Assembly: GCA_016234525.1 (NCBI GenBank)
Contig: JACRBK010000177.1
Coordinates: 1-5,667 of the forward strand
Direction of reading: 5' to 3'
Length of the DNA stretch: 5,667 nucleotides
DNA from: Chloroflexota bacterium
GTDB lineage: Bacteria > Chloroflexota > Anaerolineae > Aggregatilineales > Aggregatilineaceae
Shown here: one piece after another, positions 1 to 5,667 of the stretch
How positions within the stretch are numbered: the stretch's first letter is position 1
How the letters are laid out: each line of letters starts with the position of its first letter
Notes under the pieces: model-generated
Database searches by the model: none
What the model was told of the DNA's origin: nothing
What the model saw: only the letters and a program-made list of their open reading frames with translations
Position numbers and translations under genes: made by a program

Positions 1-65
1 CGAGTCTGCCCATCGGGCAGCACAATGTCATCGACAATGATTCCAAAAGCGACCAGTTCGATCAA
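1..65 (-). CDS. PfkB-like carbohydrate kinase, N-terminal fragment (cut by window edge)
   Basis: Only the first 21 codons are inside the window. Read on the minus strand from a TTG at 65-63, they give M-IELVAFGIIVDDIVLPDGQT. This is the typical first beta-strand and loop of PfkB/ribokinase-fold kinases: a hydrophobic strand, G, then an acidic DD followed by a 'LPDG' turn. The wording is closest, from memory, to the Mak32-like branch. The start is inferred. AGGAG lies at 82-78, 12 nt upstream of the TTG, which is a little long, and no ATG or GTG is in frame nearby. The start is 8 nt past the stop of the preceding kinase gene, so the two are almost surely co-transcribed and perhaps translationally coupled. 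The catalytic GAGD motif would lie beyond the window, so activity and substrate cannot be judged. Confidence 0.62.
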   Translation of the reverse strand, partial: MIELVAFGIIVDDIVLPDGQT

Positions 66-73
66 AAGCTCTG

Positions 74-982
74 CTATCTCCTGTAGCGGTTGGCCTGTAT
101 CAGGCCCTCGACTTCGGCGCGAGTGGGCAGCCCACCGCGCGCGCCGCGCTGCTGCACCTTGAGTGCCGCGGCGGCATTAGCAAATCGCATCGATTCGACC
201 AGATTTGCCCCATTTAAGCGTGCCGCCAGCAGCGCCGCGTGGAAACAATCTCCCGCGCCGGTACTGTCTACCACCGGGACGGGCAGCGCAGGTTGGTGCA
301 GCGGTTTGCGCTGTCCATATTCGAGGCCATAGGCGCCTTTACTGCCCGCTGTCAAGATTACCCATTGGCGCGGCTCCACCAGATCGCGGATCGAGCGCAG
401 CCCCATTTTACGCAAACCCGGCTCGGTGATAAAGACCACATCCGCCATACGGATCACGTCGCGCAGTTCGTCGCCGGTCATCGGGGCGGAACTCTCGACA
501 TCCAGCGCCAGCAGCCCACCTGAATCCAGTGTGGCGGTGCGCAGTTGGCTGCACCACGCCTGATCACGCGGGAAGGTGTACACCACTCTGGCTTCGGCGG
601 CGATCTGAAGCTGTTCATAAGAAAACAAGATGTCATACAGTGACGAAGCAGGCAGCACAATCGCGCGTTTGCCATAATGATCAGTAATCACGACGGTGAA
701 AGGGGTGTGCTCCCCTTTGACGCTCACCAGCCCCACTGGGTTTACGTTCCATTCAAAAAAATTAGCGCGCAGCATTTCGCCTTCGCTGTCATCGCCCACC
801 CAGCCGAGAAAGGCTGTTTTTAGCCCTAACCTGGCCGCCGCGCAGGTCGCATTCGCGATAAATCCGCCCGGCAGTTTGCCGATCAGTTCCGCCGAGTATT
901 TTTCGTCGGCGAGCGGCAGGCGATCCACGCTCAACACGAGATCATACGCTAACCCGCCCGCTCCAATAAAGTCGTAAGGCAT
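74..982 (-). CDS. PfkB-family (ribokinase-like) sugar or nucleoside kinase
   Basis: This is a predicted cytoplasmic kinase of 302 aa, the usual length for the ribokinase/PfkB family, which transfers the ATP gamma-phosphate to a hydroxyl of a sugar, nucleoside or related compound. The N-terminal strand is DFIGAGGLAYDLVLSVDRLP (4-23). Signature 1, GG-x3-NAT-x2-AARLG, is at 39-53. The ATP-site TAGSKGAYG is at 211-219. Signature 2, DSTGAGDCFHAAL, is at 239-251, with the GAG anion hole (242-244) and catalytic base Asp245. The NXXE motif of classical members appears as TEPG (about 186-189), so both its Asn and its Glu are replaced. Start choice: an in-frame GTG at 1009 lacks a ribosome site, whereas ATG 982 has AAGGGG 8 nt upstream. 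It sits 62 nt after the transporter gene and 8 nt before a second PfkB-like gene. Fold and reaction class are secure; the substrate is unknown. Confidence 0.93.
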   Translation of the reverse strand: MPYDFIGAGGLAYDLVLSVDRLPLADEKYSAELIGKLPGGFIANATCAAARLGLKTAFLGWVGDDSEGEMLRANFFEWNVNPVGLVSVKGEHTPFTVVITDHYGKRAIVLPASSLYDILFSYEQLQIAAEARVVYTFPRDQAWCSQLRTATLDSGGLLALDVESSAPMTGDELRDVIRMADVVFITEPGLRKMGLRSIRDLVEPRQWVILTAGSKGAYGLEYGQRKPLHQPALPVPVVDSTGAGDCFHAALLAARLNGANLVESMRFANAAAALKVQQRGARGGLPTRAEVEGLIQANRYRR

Positions 983-990
983 GGCCCCAT

Positions 991-996
991 CCCCTT
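991..996 (-). promoter_or_regulatory. Shine-Dalgarno site deciding the kinase start
   Basis: AAGGGG on the minus strand lies 8 nt before the ATG at 982. The alternative in-frame GTG at 1009 has only pyrimidine-rich sequence (CTCCTGCGCACA) before it, so the ATG is preferred and the kinase loses nine N-terminal residues compared with the longest reading frame. Confidence 0.6.
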
Positions 997-1044
997 GTTT
1001 TTGAACCACTGTGCGCAGGAGTATAACGAAAAAGCCGAGCGCCG

Positions 1045-2334
1045 CTAACTCTGCGCGTCGGGGAGTTCGTCCTCTACCTGGCGGATGCGGGGATAAAAAT
1101 AGGCTGCCAGCGCCACCAGCGCGGACAGCACGCCTAACACGGTAATCAACAGGCCGATACCGCGCCCCGGCCCTGTCTCAAAGATCGGCCCCAGGCTGCC
1201 CGCTAGCAGCCCACCCGGCTGCATAGCTGGCTCGAAAATCTGATCCGCCAATGGCCCGGCGATCAGCAGCGCCAGCGGCCTGACGGAATAAGTGATCGCG
1301 CTCTGAATGGCGAACACCCGCCCCTGCATATCCTGAGCCACTTTGGTCTGCCATAACGCCTGGCTCGATCCCTGCGCGATGGGCGGCAGCGCATAATAGC
1401 CGAATCCGCCGATGGTGATCAGCAGCAGCGAGGGACGCAGCCCGACCAGCGCCACCGATGCCCCGCCGATCATCCCCGCGATCAGAATCCCATTCACGCG
1501 GCGTTTGGGGCCGCCCCAAATGCCCATGATCGTCACGCCGATGAACATGCCCACTGCCATTTGTGACATCACCTGCCCCGCCGCCGCAGGCGACGCGATC
1601 TCAAAAAGCAGCGGTTGGGCCAGCGGATACACCAGCTCTAAAAAGAAGTTGAAAAACACAAAATAGACCAGCAGCCCTACAAGGCCAGGCCGCTGCGTGA
1701 TATACTGCCAGCCTTGTTTCATATCTCCCCGCATCGAACTGGGTTTCCCTTCGATGGCGGCGGTGCGCGTGTGGCGCGTCACCGGGACCAAAATCAGGAC
1801 CACGACAGCGAATAAAAAAGTGACGAAGTCGATGAACAAAATACCTTTTAGCCCCACACTGGACGAAACATACAGGCTCCCCGCGACCAACGGCCCGGCC
1901 AGTTCAGCGATTCCTTCCCCGGCTTGAGAGAGCGCGCTGGCCCGTCCGAGGTGCTGTTTGGGAACCAATTGGGGGATCATCGCTTTATAGGCGGGCCACT
2001 GAAAGGTAGAGAACATCACGCCCGCCCCGGTCAGCATATAAACATGCCAGACTTGCAGCCAGTCGTTGACGGTCAATATAAACGCCGCCAGCGTGATCAA
2101 GCCCGCGCCGGAATCGCTCAGCACGATTACCCATTTCCGGTTTGCGCGATCCGCGATCACTCCGGCAAACGGCATCACCAGCAGGCCACAAACCGCATAC
2201 GCCAGCAGATTCAAGCTGAACAGACTAACCGATCCGGTTTTCTGATAAATCCAGACACCCAGGCCAAAACTGGTCAGCGCCGATCCCACCGTCGAAGCGA
2301 CTTGCCCCACCCAAATCCATAGATATTTGCGCAT
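1045..2334 (-). CDS. MFS transporter, DHA3 / MFS_3 type (probable exporter)
   Basis: This is a 429-aa inner-membrane protein with about 12 hydrophobic segments, near residues 5-28, 40-62, 69-90, 97-116, 139-160, 164-184, 216-237, 252-274, 281-300, 302-322, 343-363 and 391-415. The MFS motif A between TM2 and TM3 is clear: GVIADRANRK at 58-67. The stretch PQLVPKQHLGRASAL (121-135) followed by ELAGPLVAG (144-152), and the late RPLALLIAGPLAD (352-364), are the pattern of the DHA3 / MFS_3 branch. Known members of that branch export macrolides, siderophores or other small molecules by proton antiport. The tail (416-429) is acidic and cytoplasmic. The ATG at 2334 has only a weak ribosome site (AGGA, 12 nt upstream). 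The gene lies upstream of two PfkB kinases and downstream of the PucR regulator and its terminator. Export rather than uptake is inferred from the family; the substrate is unknown. Confidence 0.9.
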   Translation of the reverse strand: MRKYLWIWVGQVASTVGSALTSFGLGVWIYQKTGSVSLFSLNLLAYAVCGLLVMPFAGVIADRANRKWVIVLSDSGAGLITLAAFILTVNDWLQVWHVYMLTGAGVMFSTFQWPAYKAMIPQLVPKQHLGRASALSQAGEGIAELAGPLVAGSLYVSSSVGLKGILFIDFVTFLFAVVVLILVPVTRHTRTAAIEGKPSSMRGDMKQGWQYITQRPGLVGLLVYFVFFNFFLELVYPLAQPLLFEIASPAAAGQVMSQMAVGMFIGVTIMGIWGGPKRRVNGILIAGMIGGASVALVGLRPSLLLITIGGFGYYALPPIAQGSSQALWQTKVAQDMQGRVFAIQSAITYSVRPLALLIAGPLADQIFEPAMQPGGLLAGSLGPIFETGPGRGIGLLITVLGVLSALVALAAYFYPRIRQVEDELPDAQS

Positions 2335-2373
2335 AAAATCCGTTTGTCCTGAACGTATTTTAGTAAAAACACA

Positions 2374-2402
2374 ATCATACAGCGGGATGGAGCGAGAAAC
2401 AA
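2374..2402 (-). promoter_or_regulatory. weak promoter candidate for the transporter-kinase unit
   Basis: On the minus strand, TATGAT (2379-2374) sits 17 nt after TTGTTT (2402-2397). The -10 matches the sigma-70 consensus at 5 of 6 positions, but the -35 at only 3 of 6, and the -35 overlaps the T-tract of the terminator. A second -10-like hexamer, TAAAAT, lies at 2362-2357 without a good -35. A promoter is expected here because the terminator separates the transporter from the regulator gene, but neither candidate is strong. Confidence 0.28.
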
Positions 2403-2433
2403 AACACCCCCTGGCGAACGGCGCAGGGGGTGT
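2396..2433 (-). terminator. Rho-independent terminator after the PucR gene
   Basis: The arms at 2404-2413 and 2424-2433 (ACACCCCCTG / CAGGGGGTGT) form a perfect 10-bp GC-rich stem with a 10-nt loop. Read on the minus strand, the stem runs straight into TTTTGTTTC, giving the U-rich tail of an intrinsic terminator. The plus-strand flank (AAATAAG) has no T-tract, so the signal points leftward. It lies about 130 nt past the PucR stop and 70 nt before the transporter start, so it separates the two transcripts. Confidence 0.8.
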
Positions 2434-2456
2434 AAATAAGCTTTGTGCAGAAGGCA

Positions 2457-2476
2457 GGGCGCCGCTTGCGGCGCCC
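2457..2476. repeat. GC-rich palindrome, REP-like
   Basis: GGGCGCCGC at 2457-2465 and GCGGCGCCC at 2468-2476 are perfectly complementary and almost touch, giving an 8-bp stem with a CTTG loop. There is no adjacent T-tract on either strand, so it is not a typical terminator. The compact GGGCGCC...GGCGCCC form with a flanking CCTAC looks like the dispersed intergenic palindromes common in bacteria. That it is repeated elsewhere in the genome is inference; only one copy is visible here. Confidence 0.5.
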
Positions 2477-2501
2477 CTACGAAAATCCCTTCGGCTGTCA
2501 T

Positions 2502-2528
2502 CCCCGCTCCAACCGAGTTGGAGCGGGG
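2502..2528. repeat. 12-bp perfect hairpin in the PucR 3' region
   Basis: CCCCGCTCCAAC (2502-2513) and GTTGGAGCGGGG (2517-2528) pair over 12 bp around a 3-nt loop. It lies 36 nt past the stop of the PucR gene and would be the first of three hairpins in that transcript's 3' untranslated region. Neither side carries a T-tract, so it may be an RNA-stabilising 3' structure or part of a dispersed repeat rather than a terminator. Confidence 0.6.
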
Positions 2529-2564
2529 GTAGGGTGTGAGGCCGTTTTAAATACCTCGCCTGGA

Positions 2565-4211
2565 CTAACTCCCAGTCAACATGCGGTGGATTTTGAGCGC
2601 CAGGTGCAGATTCAAGCGCACATTCGAGTCGTCCATATCCAATTGGAGAATATCGGTAATACGGCCCAGGCGGTACACCAACGTGTTACGGTGGATGTTC
2701 AACACATGAGCGGTGCGCGCCATGTTACCGTTGTTGTCAAAGTATGCGCCAAGCGTCGGCAGCAGATCGGTATGGTGCTGTTCGTCGTAGCGGCTGAGCG
2801 TCGCCAGCCAGCGCTCGCAGAAGCTCCCCAACAGATGAGGATCGTTCACACCGAGCAGCAGTTCGTACAGGCTGAGATCACCGAAGTATGCGACCGAACT
2901 TTCATCCCACAGTTTTTGAGGCAGCGCCAGGGCGCGCTCGGCTTCGTGGAAGGATTCGCGGAGGGCCGTCAGACCCATCGCGGGACGCCCAACGCCTACC
3001 GTGATCTCGCCGTCCGGCGCGGCTTGCGCCAAGACCCGGTGCAGCAGGCTGATCATTTGTTTCAAACGCTGAGTTTGTTGTGGTTCGTCCAACGGGAAGA
3101 GCAGCACAGCTCGATCTACATATTGTCCGAGCGGAGCCTGGATGCGGCGCTGGCGGAGTTCGGCCTGCGCGACTCGCACCATACGATCCGGCGAGAACAG
3201 CCCGTTGGCTCGTTCGCCGGTAGGCCGCCAATGAAACAGTGCCACCGCATACCACAGCCCCGGCTGGAAATTTTCTTGTCCGGCACGCAGGGCCAGCAGC
3301 GCATCATCCGCCGCCGGGCTGGTCAGCCATTCGGTGATCCAGTCCCGCGAGACTGGGCGCGAGGTTTCGGGGTGGAGTTCAACAGACTGCTGGCGCACCA
3401 TCTCACGGATCAGCGTAGGCACGCTGAATTCCAGCGCCATTCTGTCAAATTCATCAGGAGCGCTCCCAGCGGTCAGTGCCGAGACATATCCCAAAAGCTG
3501 GTTCTGGTGGATCAAGGGCGCCGTCAGACCGGCAGGATTTTCGATCACCTGTAAATCATCCTCAAAAAAGAGGCGATCTTCGAGTTCCAGGCGGCGGATA
3601 AATTCTCCACCAGACAGCATGGCCTGATGGCTGTCCCATTCCTGCCCGTGCGAGGCGGGCAGCCCGCGACTGATCACATTCCCGGCGCGATCATGCACAA
3701 TCACCGGGCGATCCAACATGCGAGCCAGCACATTGAGCATAGTGGTCAGCCCACGATGGCTGGTCGCATTACGCTGCAATGCCTGTTGAAGTTCAATCGC
3801 TCGGTGTTCGACCTGGACGCGGCGATCCGTAAGCAAACGCTGTACGGCGCGCTCAACCTGAGGCAGCACAGCGCGATCCGGCAGACTGATCAGCGGGAAG
3901 TTATGCGCTTTGGCGACCTGATGCGAACGTGAGGTGAGCAGCCCTTGCACGCACAGCGCGCTGGCTTTACTCTGGGCCAGTTTTTCGATCACGGTTTCGA
4001 GCGACAACGAGTTGGCATACGTCGCCAGTGTGTTGGTCGAAACCAGGATCATTTCGCTGTTTTCAATCTCAGAGAAAAACGGTGGGCGGGCGCGCAGGGG
4101 CGACACCCAATTCACCGGAGTGGTTGGATACCCGGTTACCAGGCGGCTGCCGATCGGCAGGGCGAGTCTGATGATGGTCTTAAGGTCTGTCGCAGTTGAA
4201 ACGGGACACAT
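2565..4211 (-). CDS. PucR-family transcriptional regulator
   Basis: This is a 548-aa cytoplasmic DNA-binding regulator with the full PucR/CdaR-like layout. The N-terminal PucR domain (about 8-127) includes EMILVSTNTLATY and SKASALCVQG. A short helical linker (118-150) follows. Next is a GAF-like segment (about 150-275) with PVIVHDRAGNVISRG and APLIHQNQLLGYVSAL. A degenerate GGDEF-like domain (about 290-430) ends in the family pattern GVGRPAMGLTALRESFHEAERAL. The C-terminal helix-turn-helix (about 484-543) contains YFDNNGNMARTAHVLNIHRNTLVYRLGRI, the hallmark of this family. Members often activate purine, sugar-acid or amino-acid catabolic genes. The ATG at 4211 is supported by AGGGGGAGG 5 nt upstream. 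The gene runs toward the MFS and kinase genes but is separated from them by a terminator; it likely controls them in trans and possibly itself through the upstream inverted repeat. The effector is unknown. Confidence 0.92.
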   Translation of the reverse strand: MCPVSTATDLKTIIRLALPIGSRLVTGYPTTPVNWVSPLRARPPFFSEIENSEMILVSTNTLATYANSLSLETVIEKLAQSKASALCVQGLLTSRSHQVAKAHNFPLISLPDRAVLPQVERAVQRLLTDRRVQVEHRAIELQQALQRNATSHRGLTTMLNVLARMLDRPVIVHDRAGNVISRGLPASHGQEWDSHQAMLSGGEFIRRLELEDRLFFEDDLQVIENPAGLTAPLIHQNQLLGYVSALTAGSAPDEFDRMALEFSVPTLIREMVRQQSVELHPETSRPVSRDWITEWLTSPAADDALLALRAGQENFQPGLWYAVALFHWRPTGERANGLFSPDRMVRVAQAELRQRRIQAPLGQYVDRAVLLFPLDEPQQTQRLKQMISLLHRVLAQAAPDGEITVGVGRPAMGLTALRESFHEAERALALPQKLWDESSVAYFGDLSLYELLLGVNDPHLLGSFCERWLATLSRYDEQHHTDLLPTLGAYFDNNGNMARTAHVLNIHRNTLVYRLGRITDILQLDMDDSNVRLNLHLALKIHRMLTGS

Positions 4212-4286
4212 AGCGGCCTCCCCCTACTGTCCTGCCCAGATGGGTATAGATACCTCGCTCAATTGATGAAAAAATCACTAATTGGG

Positions 4287-4314
4287 ATTATTGTCCCTCA
4301 TTGTAGGCAGTCAA
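4287..4314 (-). promoter_or_regulatory. sigma-70-type promoter of the PucR gene
   Basis: On the minus strand, TTGACT (4314-4309, 5 of 6 to consensus) is followed after 16 nt by AATAAT (4292-4287, 5 of 6). Transcription would begin near 4280, leaving a leader of about 70 nt before the ATG at 4211. A 12-bp inverted repeat begins 12 bp upstream of the -35 box. Confidence 0.6.
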
Positions 4315-4326
4315 TCCCCGGCTGTC

Positions 4327-4379
4327 TTTAGGCATGTTTTATGAGATTTAGACGAATGGTATTGTGCAACATGCCTAAA
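4327..4379. repeat. 12-bp inverted repeat, candidate operator pair
   Basis: TTTAGGCATGTT (4327-4338) and AACATGCCTAAA (4368-4379) are exact reverse complements, separated by 29 bp. Their centres are 41 bp apart, about four helical turns, so both arms face the same side of the DNA. Relative to the predicted PucR start (near 4280) the centres fall at about -52 and -93, typical places for activator binding. A third copy of the core, GGCATGT, lies at 4397-4403. The repeat is outside both predicted transcripts, so a protein-binding role is more likely than an RNA hairpin. Binding by PucR itself is a guess. The ends of a tiny mobile element are possible, but no target duplication is visible. Confidence 0.5.
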
Positions 4380-4477
4380 AGTTTTAAGATGGCTTGGGCA
4401 TGTGGGGTTAAACCTTCCAATCGGCGGGCTTGTAGGGTATCAGAAAGTGTCGTGGGGCAAGCGGCGGTGAGGCATCT

Positions 4478-4506
4478 TGGACAAGCCGCCGCGAAACCGC
4501 TATAAT
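4478..4506 (+). promoter_or_regulatory. strong sigma-70-type promoter of the TPR-protein gene
   Basis: TGGACA (4478-4483, 5 of 6 to TTGACA), a 17-nt spacer and a perfect TATAAT (4501-4506). The predicted start is near 4513, giving a leader of about 34 nt that contains GGAAGA (4533-4538) 8 nt before the ATG at 4547. The -35 lies within an imperfect palindrome, GGC-AT-CTTG-GA-CAAG-CC-GCC (4471-4490), which might bind a repressor; that is weak evidence only. Confidence 0.72.
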
Positions 4507-4546
4507 GCCCCGCCGCAAGACAAATCTTAGATGGAAGATAGCGCTT

Positions 4547-5659
4547 ATGTCTGAACAACCTTTTGATCCACTCCTGCCTCCGGCAGATGATCTGGACGGG
4601 GTGAATCCCACAGCGGACACACCGGCACCAAACCCGGTGATCGATGAACCACCTTTAGAAGAAGAAGATACCCGGCCTCGCCCGCCGGTCGTATTGGCTG
4701 AGGAAAACCCGGCCTTTGTGCAAGCCTGGCTGGCCGCCGATGAGCCACCTATCGATCCACACGCGGATACCGCCGAAGTCCCGCTGCCGCGTTCTACTGC
4801 GCGTCCGGTGCTGGTTGGTGTGGTGATGGCGGCGACAATCTGCCTGTGCTTGGCGCTGGTTGGGCTGGCGGGTTTTGCCGGTTATCGAGATGGTCTGGCG
4901 ACCAATGACGCGCGCATTACCCAAACGCTGGCGACCGGTATCGCACAGCAGTACGCAACCGGGGTAGCCGATTTGCAGCAAGGGTATGCCGAACTGGCGG
5001 CAGCACGTTTTTCGTGGATCGTCGAGACGATCCAGGCCCCGACACAATACGCTCTAGACAGCCGCTTGCAACTGGCGATGGCGAAGACTATCGCCGCTTA
5101 TACGCCAACTCCCTCCCCTACGATTCTTCCCACTGCGACGGCGACGCTTACCCCCATGCCGACAGAACCGCCGATCCCAACGGTTGAACCTTCCGCCACG
5201 CTTGATGCGCTGCTGGACCCGGCCTATCTGTACCAGCAGGCGCAGGTGTCAATGGGTGTCATGCGTTATGAAGAGGCGATTGAATGGCTGGATGCGCTGA
5301 TCGCCCTGGACCCTACGCACCGTCCCAGCGAAGTTAAACCCATGTTGGTCGAGGCGTTGTTCAAGCAAGGGGCGATTTATTTGAATCAGCAAAACGAGGA
5401 TGGCGCGGATATGCTGGCGCGCGGCGTGCTGCTGGTCTACCGGGCAAACGATCTTGCGCCGGGCGAAGAACCAACCATTTATGGTGGAGCGATTTTCGCG
5501 GAGATGTATATCAACGCCCGCAACTACGTCAACGGCGGTTATTACAGTGAAGCACTGCCGATCCTTCAGGATTTATGTTCTATCAACTGTGGTTGGAGTT
5601 ATCATCAGGTCAGCGTGCAGAATTTGTTAGATCAGGCACAAAATGGGACCACGCCCTGA
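4547..5659 (+). CDS. membrane-anchored TPR-like protein with Thr/Pro linker
   Basis: This 370-aa protein of unknown function has a clear architecture. Residues 1-82 are acidic and proline-rich (e.g. DEPPLEEEDTRPRPP) and probably cytoplasmic. Arg83 and Arg86 precede a single membrane helix at about 87-112. The rest should be extracellular. Residues 128-180 are helical and TPR-like (DLQQGYAELAAARFSWIVE). A Thr/Pro/Ser linker spans about 186-216, and a second helical region with TPR character begins at 225 (YLYQQAQVSMGVMRYEEAIEWLDALIALDP). Cys343 and Cys348 could form an extracellular disulfide. The start at 4547 is chosen because the ATG at 4505 falls within the -10 box, and GGAAGA lies 8 nt before 4547. 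TPR domains usually mediate protein contacts, so a scaffold or envelope sensor role is plausible but unproven. It is transcribed away from the PucR gene under its own promoter. Confidence 0.88.
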   Translation: MSEQPFDPLLPPADDLDGVNPTADTPAPNPVIDEPPLEEEDTRPRPPVVLAEENPAFVQAWLAADEPPIDPHADTAEVPLPRSTARPVLVGVVMAATICLCLALVGLAGFAGYRDGLATNDARITQTLATGIAQQYATGVADLQQGYAELAAARFSWIVETIQAPTQYALDSRLQLAMAKTIAAYTPTPSPTILPTATATLTPMPTEPPIPTVEPSATLDALLDPAYLYQQAQVSMGVMRYEEAIEWLDALIALDPTHRPSEVKPMLVEALFKQGAIYLNQQNEDGADMLARGVLLVYRANDLAPGEEPTIYGGAIFAEMYINARNYVNGGYYSEALPILQDLCSINCGWSYHQVSVQNLLDQAQNGTTP

Positions 5660-5667
5660 TTCAATCG

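Larger units (their letters stand above)
4212..4546. other. divergent intergenic region
   Basis: This 335-bp non-coding stretch separates the PucR gene from the TPR-protein gene. It contains the PucR leader with its ribosome site (4217-4225), the PucR promoter (4287-4314), the 12-bp inverted repeat (4327-4379), the promoter of the TPR-protein gene (4478-4506) and its short leader. Between 4380 and 4470 I see only a third GGCATGT core at 4397-4403 and a small GGTT-A-AACC element at 4406-4414. An open frame on the minus strand (4558-4328) crosses the region but is not supported as a gene. Confidence 0.7.

Noticed and set aside
983..1009. Nine-residue N-terminal extension of the kinase from GTG 1009
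   Set aside because: There is no ribosome site before the GTG, whereas the ATG at 982 has AAGGGG at a good distance, and PfkB proteins usually start just before the first strand as the ATG form does.
983..1044. Separate promoter for the kinase genes in the 62-bp gap (TATACT on the minus strand)
   Set aside because: No acceptable -35 lies at the right distance and there is no terminator after the transporter gene, so read-through from the transporter is simpler.
1924..2322. Plus-strand frame of 132 codons within the transporter gene
   Set aside because: It is antisense to a well-supported MFS coding region with clear transmembrane periodicity and motif A; the frame itself has no domain or ribosome-site support.
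2445..3554. Long plus-strand open frame of 369 codons antisense to the PucR gene
   Set aside because: It is a shadow of the PucR coding sequence. The translation is rich in Q, H, R and V with no recognisable domain, while the opposite strand encodes all PucR domains.
4327..4379. Reading the inverted repeat as a terminator hairpin
   Set aside because: The 29-nt loop is long, the stem is AT-rich and no T-tract follows on either strand. It also lies upstream of both predicted transcripts.
4327..4379. Reading the inverted repeat as a complete miniature transposable element
   Set aside because: The unit is only 53 bp and the flanks (GCTGTC and AGTTTT) show no target-site duplication.

Overview
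The window looks like a chromosomal segment from a Chloroflexota bacterium, probably of the Anaerolineae type. The main clue is the last gene: a single-pass membrane protein whose TPR-like regions are joined by a Thr/Pro linker (TPTPSPT..., TPMPTEPP...), a style very common in that phylum. This placement is an inference from protein style; no rRNA or other marker is present.

Layout. Positions 1-4211 are read leftward (minus strand). In transcription order they hold a PucR-type transcriptional regulator (4211-2565), a 230-bp gap with three hairpins of which the last looks like a Rho-independent terminator, a 12-TM MFS transporter of the DHA3/MFS_3 type (2334-1045), a PfkB-family sugar/nucleoside kinase (982-74), and the first 21 codons of a second PfkB-like kinase (65 to the window edge). 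Positions 4547-5659 are read rightward and encode the membrane-anchored TPR-like protein. The 335-bp divergent region between the two transcription units holds a good promoter candidate for each direction and a perfect 12-bp inverted repeat just upstream of the PucR -35 box.

How the genes may work together. A PucR regulator, a transporter and two tandem kinases pointing the same way suggest a small locus that senses a metabolite and handles (exports or phosphorylates) a sugar- or nucleoside-like compound. The terminator makes the regulator a separate transcript from the transporter-kinase genes, so regulation in trans is the simplest model. No substrate can be read from the sequence. The TPR-like protein is divergently transcribed and need not belong to the same pathway.

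Two start codons were re-chosen from the sequence. The kinase ATG at 982 has a Shine-Dalgarno sequence that the upstream GTG lacks. The TPR protein starts at ATG 4547, because the upstream ATG at 4505 lies inside the TATAAT -10 box. I saw no tRNA, rRNA, CRISPR array or intact mobile element. I found no strong evidence for an undescribed system; the most interesting items are the spaced inverted repeat, the tandem kinases with an altered NXXE motif, and the hairpin-rich 3' region of the regulator.
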